Part shown: positions 25,564 through 32,892 of the stretch, piece by piece
Layout: each line of letters begins with the position of its first letter
How positions within the stretch are numbered: the first letter of the stretch is position 1
Origin: a bacterium C-53
Lineage (GTDB): Bacteria > Bacillota > Clostridia > Lachnospirales > Lachnospiraceae
Assembly: GCA_003612525.1 (NCBI GenBank)
Contig: RAZD01000012.1
Span: 38,570-102,569, forward strand
DNA length: 64,000 bases
Direction of reading: 5' to 3'
The notes under the pieces: generated by a model
The model's input: the letters and a program-made list of their open reading frames with translations, nothing else
The model's database searches: none
What the model was told of the DNA's origin: nothing
Program-made: the position numbers and the translations under genes

Positions 25564-26652
25564 TCACACCAGAAATACTTTATTTAAGATCTCCTGTTCC
25601 AAATTCCGCCCTGAAAACTGATAAATGACTGTCTGGTTCAAAAACCAGGACAGATTCATGTCAAGCCGGAAAATCTGCGCACCAGCAGGAAATGTTTCGA
25701 TCAGAGTTTTATCCTGCTCCATCAACGCTGCTTCCCGCGCCCTTAACTGATACAGACAAAAGAAAGCTTCTCTGCACTGCGCGCCGTCATGAATCCTCCT
25801 CATCTCCCATCTCATGAGATGAGCATCAAACCAATAAAGGCACACCTGAGACGCCTGTCTTAAAAGCCCCTGTATCAACGCATACAACAAGGTATAAAAC
25901 GCACTTGCTTTTTCCGTTTCCGCATCATAAAATCCTTCCGGCTCCAGCATAAGATATACGGCCTGGCCGGTCTGCGCCCCATACTCCCTATACCAGAGTT
26001 TATCCGTCCTTGCGCTCATATTCCAGTGGATATGGCGGACAGAATCCCCGTCACGGTATTCGCGAATCTGCACAATCTCATCGAAAGCATTTTCCCTGCA
26101 ATCCATCATACATTCCTCAGCACAGACGCTTCCATCCGTCCGCCCTGAAAGCATCTCAATTTGCAGCACATATTCGAAAGGATAAACAACCGCCAGCATT
26201 TCCTCCTTCATAACCTTATGCACCGAAAATAAAGAAAAGGAATCATAGACCTGCACGCCCTTTATCCGAATCCGTAAAAGCCCGCATTCCGATAAGCGCA
26301 TGCAGAACGGGAAATCAGTTTCTCCGCATCCACATTCACCAGGCATCTCCAGTACGGCTTCCTCCGCATCCCCCATATATCCGGCGTCAAGCCCAACCGT
26401 GAAACGTCCTGTCAGAAAACGACCCGTATATTTTGCACGCACCATGCAGGAAAACGGACGCCCTGCCTGCACAAATTGTGTTTTCTTCGGAAAAGAAACA
26501 TACAGTCCTCTCAGAAAAAGACGGGGCAGAATCAAAGACAGGAGAAAAATCAGAAATTCCATCCCGCAAAGCACCATTAAAGAGGAGTAACGATACATTG
26601 CCGCCAGATAATATGTAAAAAGAAACAGAAGAATACAGAATGCCTTTTTCAT
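25564..26652 (-). CDS. DUF58 domain protein
   Basis: 362 residues. Two N-terminal transmembrane helices are followed by a beta-rich region and the DUF58 core with its signature IREYRDGDSVRHIHWNMSA (visible as REYRDGDSVRHIHW and SARTDKLWYREY), which leads into a von Willebrand A-like fold. DUF58 proteins are the usual partners of MoxR ATPases. The start at 26652 overlaps the moxR stop by 4 bp (ATGA), so translation is coupled; an upstream GTG at 26661 is less likely. Confidence 0.9.
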   Translation of the reverse strand: MKKAFCILLFLFTYYLAAMYRYSSLMVLCGMEFLIFLLSLILPRLFLRGLYVSFPKKTQFVQAGRPFSCMVRAKYTGRFLTGRFTVGLDAGYMGDAEEAVLEMPGECGCGETDFPFCMRLSECGLLRIRIKGVQVYDSFSLFSVHKVMKEEMLAVVYPFEYVLQIEMLSGRTDGSVCAEECMMDCRENAFDEIVQIREYRDGDSVRHIHWNMSARTDKLWYREYGAQTGQAVYLMLEPEGFYDAETEKASAFYTLLYALIQGLLRQASQVCLYWFDAHLMRWEMRRIHDGAQCREAFFCLYQLRAREAALMEQDKTLIETFPAGAQIFRLDMNLSWFLNQTVIYQFSGRNLEQEILNKVFLV

Positions 26653-27623
26653 GCGCCCCACTCTCCCATACGCGGTTTCCGCACCTTGCGCACGATTTCA
26701 TCTACAATCTCTTCTCTCCGGATTCCTTCCATTCTGGCCGATGCATTCAGCACAATCCGATGCGAAATCACATAAGCAAACTGCCTTTCCACTTCCTGTG
26801 GCACAACATAGCTGCTTCCATGAAACCATGCCGCCGCTCTCGCCATCTTCACAAGTGCAATTGTTGCCCTCGGACTTGCTCCGTAATCAAGATACGGATG
26901 TGAACGAGTCGCTGTAACAAGCTGTGTTATGTACTGATACACATTTTCCTTTATATAGATCTGATGAATCTGTTTCTGCATGCTGACGAACTCATCCCTG
27001 CCGATTACCGGCCTTACCGAATCCAGCCGGTTCCTCTCACCAACGGCCATAGCCATAGAAAGCTCATGTTTAAAATCAGGATACCCTAATGTCACTGTAA
27101 TCATAAAACGGTCCATCTGTGCCTCCGGCAGCCGCTGTGTCCCTGCGCTTCCGATAGGATTCTGCGTCGCAATCACAAGGAACGGACACGGTACTTCACG
27201 CGTAACCCCTTCCACCGTTACCCGTCCTTCCTCCATCACCTCAAGAAGCGCTGACTGAGTCTTTGGCGACGTACGATTGATTTCATCTGCGAGAAGCAGA
27301 TTGCAAAAAACACTCCCCTGCTGATACGCAAAACGCTCTTCCTCTCTTTTGTACACGGAAAACCCCGTCAGATCAGACGGCATCACATCCGGCGTAAACT
27401 GCACCCTCCTGCAATCAAGCGCCATCGTCCTTGAGAACGCGGAGGCGAGAGTCGTCTTCCCGACGCCCGGGACGTCTTCTAACAAAACATGTCCATTTGC
27501 GAGAAACGCAAGAAACACTTCTTCCGTCTCTTTTTCTTTTCCCAGAATTACCTGGTTCACCTGATTTACAACCTCACGGGCCTTTTCTGCTGCCAGATTC
27601 ATAGTAGTCGTATTCCCTTCCAT
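26649..27623 (-). CDS. MoxR-family AAA+ ATPase
   Basis: 324 residues. Walker A is DVPGVGKTTLA, Walker B LLLADEINRTSPKTQSALLEVMEE, sensor 1 VIATQNPIGSAGTQRLPEAQMDRF, and a lid domain follows. MoxR ATPases act as chaperones that help metal-centre insertion or complex assembly and usually pair with VWA or DUF58 proteins. It is the first gene of moxR-DUF58-transglutaminase. The ATG at 27623 lacks a good ribosome site; the ATG seven codons later follows GGAAGGG at 13 nt, so the start is unsure. Confidence 0.93.
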   Translation of the reverse strand: MEGNTTTMNLAAEKAREVVNQVNQVILGKEKETEEVFLAFLANGHVLLEDVPGVGKTTLASAFSRTMALDCRRVQFTPDVMPSDLTGFSVYKREEERFAYQQGSVFCNLLLADEINRTSPKTQSALLEVMEEGRVTVEGVTREVPCPFLVIATQNPIGSAGTQRLPEAQMDRFMITVTLGYPDFKHELSMAMAVGERNRLDSVRPVIGRDEFVSMQKQIHQIYIKENVYQYITQLVTATRSHPYLDYGASPRATIALVKMARAAAWFHGSSYVVPQEVERQFAYVISHRIVLNASARMEGIRREEIVDEIVRKVRKPRMGEWGA

Positions 27624-27652
27624 ATGTAATCACACAACCGTTGAGACGGGAA

Positions 27653-27682
27653 AAGAGCCTGCGGGAAACACCCGTAAGCCCT
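27653..27682. terminator. Hairpin between pfkB and moxR
   Basis: GCCTGCGGG and CCCGTAAGC pair around AAACA, with a run of T on the plus-strand side and TTTT on the minus-strand side. It probably ends pfkB transcription before the moxR operon. Confidence 0.5.
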
Positions 27683-27733
27683 TTTTTATATTACCATATT
27701 GGTGTCAGCCTGTAATCAGGGAACAACTGGAAT

Positions 27734-28663
27734 TCAAATCCGGCTGATTGAGACTTTCTCCATCAGCCTGTCTACGGTACCTCTGTCAGGCGGTTTGGTC
27801 CCGTTCGTCATCACAGCGCCTGCGGACACAGCCATGCACAGACGAAATGTTTCCTCCGCTCCAAACTTTTTCTCCCAGGCAAAAGCAAGCGCCGCTGCCA
27901 TCGCATCCCCTGCCCCTACCGTAGAACATATTTGAACCGGCAAAGCGGGTGCGAACGCCTCATACGCGCCTCTGGCAAAAAGCGCGCCCTCCGCTCCCAT
28001 CGAAATCAGAACCGTTTCCGTTCCCGCATCCCGAAATTCTCTTGAGGAGCAAAGCAACTCCTCCATTGACGCATGATGGCCATACTGTGCAAACTGTTCC
28101 AGTTCCATACGGTTCGGCTTCATCATATCCGGCCGGCTGGAAAATGACTTGGAAAAGAGCTCTCCATCCGCATCCAACAGCACTTTAGCTCCTCTCTCAT
28201 GCAGCAGACGGATGATCCTGGCATAGATATATGTATCCATCCCTCTTGGAGCGCTTCCTGACAAAACAACCAGTGTATTCTTTCCCGCCCATTCTGAGAG
28301 TTTACATAACAATTGCTCAATCTGTTCTTCTGCAATTACAGGGCCTGGCTCGTTGAACTCTGTCACGGTTCCGTCATCCTCCACGACCTTCGTATTGGTA
28401 CGTGTCTCATTTCCAACCCATATAAAATCATTTGATATCCCTCTCTTATTCAGAGCGGAGGAAATAATTTTTCCGGATTCCCCACCTAAAAATCCTGTGG
28501 CTATACTCTCTCCTCCTAGTTCCCGTATGGTTTTCGATACATTAATGCCCTTTCCTCCCGCATCAGAATGCACGTTTCTAATTCGGTTCAAACCGCCCGA
28601 AACCAGCCTATCCGTCTCTAAGGTCTTGTCTATTGCGGGGTTCAAAGTTACTGTTATAATCAT
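27734..28663 (-). CDS. PfkB-family sugar-phosphate kinase (1-phosphofructokinase / tagatose-6-phosphate kinase type)
   Basis: 309 residues. Motifs are TLNPAIDKT at the start, DAGGKGINVSK, the 1-PFK-type FNEPGP, and the anion-hole/base motif STVGAGDAMAAA. It phosphorylates a hexose monophosphate to the bisphosphate. The usual fru operon partners (FruR, FruA) are absent here. The ATG overlaps the stop of the SHOCT-like gene by 4 bp and the ribosome site lies inside that gene, so this kinase is fused transcriptionally to element genes. It could be cargo or a chromosomal gene captured during rearrangement. Confidence 0.88.
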   Translation of the reverse strand: MIITVTLNPAIDKTLETDRLVSGGLNRIRNVHSDAGGKGINVSKTIRELGGESIATGFLGGESGKIISSALNKRGISNDFIWVGNETRTNTKVVEDDGTVTEFNEPGPVIAEEQIEQLLCKLSEWAGKNTLVVLSGSAPRGMDTYIYARIIRLLHERGAKVLLDADGELFSKSFSSRPDMMKPNRMELEQFAQYGHHASMEELLCSSREFRDAGTETVLISMGAEGALFARGAYEAFAPALPVQICSTVGAGDAMAAALAFAWEKKFGAEETFRLCMAVSAGAVMTNGTKPPDRGTVDRLMEKVSISRI

Positions 28664-28923
28664 GTCTTCTCCTCTTGTACATCAGATTTGCCTGCCAGCA
28701 GCATACCCACAAACGGACGGTACTTTTTCAGCAGGGCTGTATCAATTCTGTCATACTCTTCCGCTAAAATCAACCCTTTCTTAAGCATCTCCTCTGCCGC
28801 TAAAAGGGTTGCACGATACCTTAATTCCGAGTCAAATTCCTCAGGGTTCAATTCTGTCACCGCCTTTAAATCTCGCATGGATATAGCAGGCGTGCGAACA
28901 GTATTTTCTCCTGTCATTGCCAT
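28660..28923 (-). CDS. SHOCT-like small protein of recombinase elements
   Basis: About 87 residues. The N-terminal RTPAISMRDLKAVTELNPEEF segment precedes a helical part with KKGLILAEEYDRIDTALLKKYRP, which has the pattern of the SHOCT short C-terminal domain (short helix, gly-leu-ile, glu-tyr). I know this kind of protein from clusters beside serine recombinases in Lachnospiraceae and related Firmicutes, where its job is unknown. It overlaps the HTH/zinc-ribbon gene by about 80 bp in another frame. The start is uncertain (ATG at 28923, 28917 or 28878) and no clear ribosome site is seen. Confidence 0.65.
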   Translation of the reverse strand: MAMTGENTVRTPAISMRDLKAVTELNPEEFDSELRYRATLLAAEEMLKKGLILAEEYDRIDTALLKKYRPFVGMLLAGKSDVQEEKT

Positions 28924-29257
28924 AGGACGTAAATGAACAGCCGCAACATGCACAGGCAAAAGAATATACCGCCTTTTTTTGAATCTGGTCCGGATGCTCA
29001 TGCCACCATTTTACCCTGCACGATGAACTGCAAAATATGCGGCGTTTTCGCCCCTCTGTCTGTTGCAGAATCTTCCCGCACTCCCTGCACCGATCTGCAT
29101 CTGCCGTCCTTCTGTCCGAACGCTTCCCTGCAAGCCCGTTTCTGCGACAGAAACTTCTGACCGTATCCCTTGAAATACCCATACGCTTTGCGATTGCAGT
29201 ATATCCGCAGCCTTCCGTTCTCAGATGTATAATTTTTTCTGTCTGTGCATCGGTCAT
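28841..29257 (-). CDS. HTH / zinc-ribbon small protein of recombinase elements
   Basis: 138 residues. An N-terminal helix-turn-helix (IIHLRTEGCGYTAIAKRMG, SRDTVRSFCRRNGLAG) is followed by two zinc-finger-like parts: CRECGKIL...RIFCSSSCRVKWW, and FACACCGCSFTSYG...KYCSHACYIHARFKGGDR. Homologues are often mislabelled sigma-70 subunits and lie next to serine recombinases; they may be DNA-binding helpers or directionality factors, which is unproven. The start at 29257 has GAGGAGG upstream. The frame is open further back through the element end into the broken recombinase, giving a 509-codon chimera that is an artefact of insertion. Confidence 0.78.
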   Translation of the reverse strand: MTDAQTEKIIHLRTEGCGYTAIAKRMGISRDTVRSFCRRNGLAGKRSDRRTADADRCRECGKILQQTEGRKRRIFCSSSCRVKWWHEHPDQIQKKAVYSFACACCGCSFTSYGNDRRKYCSHACYIHARFKGGDRIEP

Positions 29258-29498
29258 AAACGCCACCTCCTCAAGCATCTTATGAACCGAAGACTTGTCA
29301 GTATTCATTGATACAGAGCATTTCACAGGGTTCAGAAAACGCCCGACAGGGTTACATGCCGGGCAAAAAAACTTTCGCACTTTCCTCTTTCCTGCAGCTC
29401 GTATGAGCCTTCGGTAAAAAGCTGTGTCAACAGTCCCGTATCCGCCGTCTTCCCATCCACGGGACGGAATGGGGTGTATCAATAAAGGGAATCCGCTA
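29258..29498 (-). other. Right terminal region of the inner element
   Basis: About 240 bp between the attachment core and the HTH/zinc-ribbon gene. It contains the attP-like arm (AGCGGATTCC, ATACA) and a hairpin at 29341-29364 (GCCCG...CGGGC). A segment (CTGACAAG..CGGTTCATAAGAT on the minus strand) closely resembles the region just upstream of the recombinase at 23168 (ATGACAAG..CGGTTCATAAAAT), which suggests a duplicated promoter or control region. Confidence 0.5.
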
Positions 29499-29500
29499 TC

Positions 29501-30370
29501 ATGCGTATTCTTCACAGTAATCCATTTCTCTTTTGGTACCGCGCATACCCGCTTATCTTTGTAAGACACCTTATTATATTTGTTCTGTATTAAATTTCCA
29601 ATATAAACTTCATTGTTCAGTATCGTGTGAATCGTCTGGTAAGACCAAACCCCCGTCGTATCAAGAAGCCTCGCATTCCTGTATGAAACGCCCAGAATCT
29701 GTTGTTTATAGAGCGTAGGCAGCAAAATCCCCTCCGCTGACAACATCCTGCCTATTTTCGCCTTTCCAACCCCATCCAGATAGAGTCTGAAAATTTTTCT
29801 TACAACGGAAGCCGCATAATCATCTACAATAAGATGATTATGGTTTTCAGGATCCTTCCGATACCCATACGGGCAGCTCGCTCCCAGAAATTCTCCCGCT
29901 TTCATCTTCGCACGGAACACACTTCTAATATTCTTTGAAAGGTCCTCGCAATACCATTCATTTACAAGGCCATTAATCTGCCTCGTCTTTTTATTTCCTT
30001 CATCCTCCGTATCTGCATGATCACATACCCCGATAAACCGCACACCCATCATCGGAAAATCATGGTGAAGAATCCGCTCGATATGTTCCATATTTCTTGA
30101 GAACCTTGACTGGCTTTTCGCAATCACCACATCAAATTTCCCGTCCGAGGCGTCCTCTATCATCTTCCGAAATCCGGGACGTTCACAATACAGCCCTGAC
30201 TCATCATCGTCAATATATGTTTCCACAGTTTCATATCCTGATCGTTTCACATAGTCCGTGAGCAGCAGCCTCTGATTCTGGATACTCGCGCTCTCACCAT
30301 ACCCATCCGACTTATCCTCATCCTCTTTCGACAGTCTCAGATAAAGCGCTGCCCTTATTTTTCCCATCAT
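29501..30370 (-). pseudogene. Large serine recombinase of the outer element, 5' part
   Basis: 290 residues. A resolvase domain with the catalytic serine in ALYLRLSKEDED, the SQSRFSRN arginine cluster and GLVNEWYCEDLSKN helix E region is followed by a recombinase domain (GASCPYGYRKDPENHNHLIVD, GVWSYQTIHTILNNEVYIGN) that stops at KEKWITVKNTH. The rest is at 18647-19426, 10 kb away. AAGGAGG precedes a double ATG (30370 and 30367). The fragment could still be translated, reading through into the inner element, but lacks the zinc ribbon and coiled coil needed for DNA binding and synapsis. Confidence 0.88.
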
Positions 30371-30611
30371 AACCCTCCTTCCGTTTTCTGTTTCTGCACC
30401 ATAATACTTCTTTCAGGCATTCTGCAAGCTCCCGATTCCCGTATACAATTCTTTGCTTATCGCTTCCAGTTTCCCAAGCTTCTTTCACTTTACTTCTCCC
30501 TTTCTTTTTCTGCCGGTTCACTGATATATATTTTTCATGCTTCCTGTCCAATTCCACAAAAATCGCATTCTCTTTTCTTCCATTTACTCCCTAATAAAAA
30601 GTTGACATAGA

Positions 30612-30640
30612 TTGACAGAACCTTTATTATTTATTATAGA
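30612..30640 (+). promoter_or_regulatory. Promoter of the element-borne chemoreceptor
   Basis: TTGACA (30612-30617), a 17-nt spacer, TATAGA (30635-30640), then GGAGG at 30654-30658 before the ATG. A second TTGACA lies ten bases earlier. Confidence 0.6.
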
Positions 30641-30666
30641 GACTTTTATTATCGGAGGACAAAAAT

Positions 30667-31923
30667 ATGGAGAAAAAACGTAACATTAAACAAGGATTGT
30701 TGATTATATTCCGTTTCATTGCAATCATACTTCTGTTTGCACAGTGTTCGGCTATTTTCGGTATTGTCGGTATCGGTCACAGGGTTGTACACTTCATTAT
30801 CCAGATTTGTTTCTTTGGTTTTACCGTATTCTTTCTTTTCAAAGCATATAAAATCACAACAAATAAACTGATTGAGCCTATTTCAGAAATTGAAGAATCC
30901 ATTAAATCCATTGCAATTGGTCGTCTTGATGTAAGCGTTACATATGAAGGTGAAAATGAACTCGGAGAACTTGCCGAGTGCTGCCGTCAGTCTATGGGCA
31001 GGCTTCAGACGATTATTTCCTCACTGAATTACGTGATCAAAGCATTCGCGGAAGGCAATTTCGATGTATCACTCCCAAACAGAGAGGCATTTATTGGTGA
31101 GTACGAAACGATTTACACGGAGCTTGTTCATATGGTGACAAGAATCAGCGAGACGCTCAAAGAAATTGACGAAGCTTCCGGCCAGGTGTCAAATGGCTCC
31201 AATGATCTGGCATTAAGTTCTCAGGATCTTGCCGAAGGCGCTACGAATCAGGCAGCTTCCGTTGAAAGACTCATGGAGATGGTAACAGAAGTCACCGCAC
31301 AGGTTGTGGAAAATACAAAAACAACCGATGACGCTCACGCAAACGCACAGGCTACAGCAGAACAGGCATCTATCAGCCGTACAAAGATGAAAGAACTCAC
31401 TGAGGCAATGGACACGATTAACCAGACATCAAATGAGATCGCAAAGATTATTGTCGATATAGAAGAAATTGCATCACAGACCAATCTTCTTTCTCTGAAT
31501 GCCGCAATTGAGGCGGCACGTGCGGGTGAGGCAGGAAAGGGATTTGCAGTTGTAGCCGATCAGATACGTAAACTTGCCGAGGACAGTGCCAATTCCGCAG
31601 TCACAACAAAAGACCTGATCGATAAATCCATTCATGAAGTGCAGAAAGGTAATGAGATCACAGAACAGACTTCAAACGCATTAAATAATGTAATTGATCA
31701 GATGGATGGCATCGTCGCAGCAGTTGCTAAGATTCGTACCGCATCTGACAGCCAGGCAGTTTCCGTAAAAGAAATTGAAAGAGGATTCGAATCAATCAGC
31801 GCTGTTGTTGAAAGCAATTCCGCTGCCGCGCAGGAAACCTCCGCAACGAGCGAAGAGTTATCCGCACAGGCGATTACGCTTAAGGAACTGGTATCCCAAT
31901 TTAAACTCCGGCAAAAACGCTAA
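30667..31923 (+). CDS. Methyl-accepting chemotaxis protein carried by the outer element
   Basis: 418 residues. Two closely spaced transmembrane helices (about residues 12-30 and 38-58) are separated by only a few residues, so there is no periplasmic sensor domain. HAMP-like helices ([20 protein letters not shown]...[10 protein letters not shown]) follow, then the MCP signalling domain with the hairpin tip [30 protein letters not shown] (visible as [18 protein letters not shown]). It would couple to CheW/CheA and may sense a membrane or cytoplasmic cue. It is divergent from the recombinase and has its own promoter and terminator inside the element, so it is cargo. Confidence 0.93.
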   Translation: MEKKRNIKQGLLIIFRFIAIILLFAQCSAIFGIVGIGHRVVHFIIQICFFGFTVFFLFKAYKITTNKLIEPISEIEESIKSIAIGRLDVSVTYEGENELGELAECCRQSMGRLQTIISSLNYVIKAFAEGNFDVSLPNREAFIGEYETIYTELVHMVTRISETLKEIDEASGQVSNGSNDLALSSQDLAEGATNQAASVERLMEMVTEVTAQVVENTKTTDDAHANAQATAEQASISRTKMKELTEAMDTINQTSNEIAKIIVDIEEIASQTNLLSLNAAIEAARAGEAGKGFAVVADQIRKLAEDSANSAVTTKDLIDKSIHEVQKGNEITEQTSNALNNVIDQMDGIVAAVAKIRTASDSQAVSVKEIERGFESISAVVESNSAAAQETSATSEELSAQAITLKELVSQFKLRQKR

Positions 31924-31951
31924 ACTGCGATACAATATAACCATAAAATAT

Positions 31952-31990
31952 ATGGAGGACTGTCTCTTGTTCAAACAGTCCTCCATTTTT
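31952..31990 (+). terminator. Strong intrinsic terminator after the chemoreceptor
   Basis: A perfect 12-bp stem ATGGAGGACTGT / ACAGTCCTCCAT (31952-31963 with 31975-31986) is followed by TTTT. It lies about 45 bp inside the right end of the outer element. Confidence 0.9.
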
Positions 31991-32034
31991 CATGATTGAA
32001 ATCAACATTTTCAAAATCCCATTTCTCTATGAAG

Positions 32035-32569
32035 CACACGCGTCATTGGCGCTTGCAACGGCAATACATTTTAGCATCGTTTCTACCGTCTGTTTCTCTC
32101 CGGCCTCAAGAAACACCTGTGACCCTCCCATGGAAGAAGCATACTCAGATACAGTAACCTCTTCTTCCAATTTGATTTTTCCATCCTTTAAAGCGTCAAA
32201 AATCAACAGCATTGTCATCACTTTTGTAATGCTCGCAGGTCGAAGCACTTCGTCTGAATTTCCGTTTAAAATTATTGTTCCCGTAGATGCCTCCATCAGC
32301 AGATACGAGGGTGCCGAAAGTCCCAAATCCACCGCTGCCTGACCGCCAGATACTTCATTTGCCGACGCAGTATCTGAGGCCTCACTTACTTCGTTCAGGT
32401 TATTCTCCGAGGCTGACACTGTAGCCTCGCTTACCACATTTTCCGAAACAAACTTTGCCTCCGCCTCCAGACCTTCCCCATCCGAAGCAGCAACCGCAAA
32501 TTGTACCATGTTTCCCATCATGCCCGCTGTTATCATCAGTATGAAAAACCAAGCCAGAATTTTCTTCAT
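32035..32569 (-). pseudogene. dacF: dacF, 5' part (interrupted D-Ala-D-Ala carboxypeptidase)
   Basis: 178 codons up to the attachment site. They comprise a signal peptide (MKKILAWFFILMITAGMMG...AVAASD), a Ser/Glu/Ala/Asn-rich linker (residues 30-75), then the start of the S11 domain with the SxxK serine in RPASITKVM and the SxN motif in VASANDAC. The frame then runs into the element and stops after two codons (A-S-stop at 32027). The KTG motif and C-terminal domain are at 17920-18708. DacF-type enzymes trim pentapeptides of vegetative or spore peptidoglycan. Which role this copy had cannot be read from sequence. Confidence 0.9.
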
Positions 32570-32734
32570 AGATTCTCAAAACCCCATACACCTCTGTGGT
32601 CTTATACCTATTGTAGTGCCGCGAATCCAAAAATATGCATAACCCAATTTCAAATAAAAGAATAAATTTATCTGATTTAGAAAATCATCACAATTTGTTG
32701 ACAACTTGTTCACAATTACCTGATATGATAGATA

Positions 32735-32884
32735 CCATCAAAGGGAGAAACCAGATGTGGCAAACCTTTCCTATAAAGGCCCTGTGTCTGGTTTGCTCCG
32801 ACAAACAATAATCCGCTCTGGCGGTTCTTACATAAAATACACCACAAAAAAGATTCGGAATATATCATACCCCGAATCTTTTTC
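32735..32884 (+). ncRNA. Candidate small structured RNA
   Basis: This 323-bp gap between dacF and the membrane protein gene holds no convincing gene. On the plus strand TTGACA (32698) and TATGAT (32724-32729) are spaced by 20 nt, longer than ideal. Then come hairpins AAACCAGA/TCTGGTTT (32748-32755 with 32787-32794) enclosing CCTTT/AAAGG, and GTTTG/CAAAC, ending in a bidirectional terminator hairpin (AAAAGATTCGG...CCGAATCTTTTT, 32847-32883). The terminator also serves the convergent minus-strand gene. No known RNA family was recognised. Confidence 0.3.
32846..32884. terminator. Bidirectional terminator
   Basis: AAAAAGATTCGG and CCGAATCTTTTT form a 12-bp stem with A and T tracts on both sides, directly after the stop of the membrane protein gene. 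Confidence 0.85.
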
Positions 32885-32892
32885 ATTTCTGG

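Larger units (their letters stand above)
19427..29500. mobile_element. Inner element (10,074 bp) inserted in the outer element's recombinase gene
   Basis: The split recombinase frame sets the bounds: GA (TC on the plus strand) occurs at 19425-19426 and at 29499-29500. The two ends, read inward from this core, match at 14 of 24 positions: AG, then GGATTCC (offset 5-11), then ATACA (offset 20-24). This is the layout of a serine-integrase attP. Contents are a WYL regulator, an S11 carboxypeptidase (plus strand), a serine recombinase, a transglutaminase, DUF58, MoxR, a PfkB kinase, and SHOCT-like and HTH/zinc-ribbon small proteins. Whether all of this is one element or contains a third insertion (the MoxR-PfkB block) cannot be decided here. 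Confidence 0.8.
18709..32038. mobile_element. Outer serine-recombinase element inserted in dacF (13,330 bp including the nested inner element)
   Basis: Bounds come from the dacF reading frame: TGTG (CACA on the plus strand) is present at both ends (18705-18708 and 32035-32038) and is needed only once to restore the frame. With TG as the core, the two inner flanks, read outward from the core, agree at 14 of 25 positions, including TGCTTC next to the core and TGGGAT at offset 16-21, as expected of attP half-sites of a large serine recombinase. Without the inner element it is 3,256 bp and holds one recombinase gene and one chemoreceptor gene. The recombinase ends across the left attachment site. 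Confidence 0.85.

Noticed and set aside
28841..30370. One 509-codon open frame that looks like a recombinase with an HTH/zinc-ribbon C-terminus
   Set aside because: It is a read-through across the inner element end. The N-terminal 290 codons belong to the outer recombinase and the last 138 codons are a separate gene with its own GAGGAGG and ATG at 29257.
30318..30557. 79-codon frame overlapping the start of the outer recombinase
   Set aside because: GTG start without a ribosome site, basic low-complexity content, and overlap with the recombinase ribosome site; most likely a shadow.
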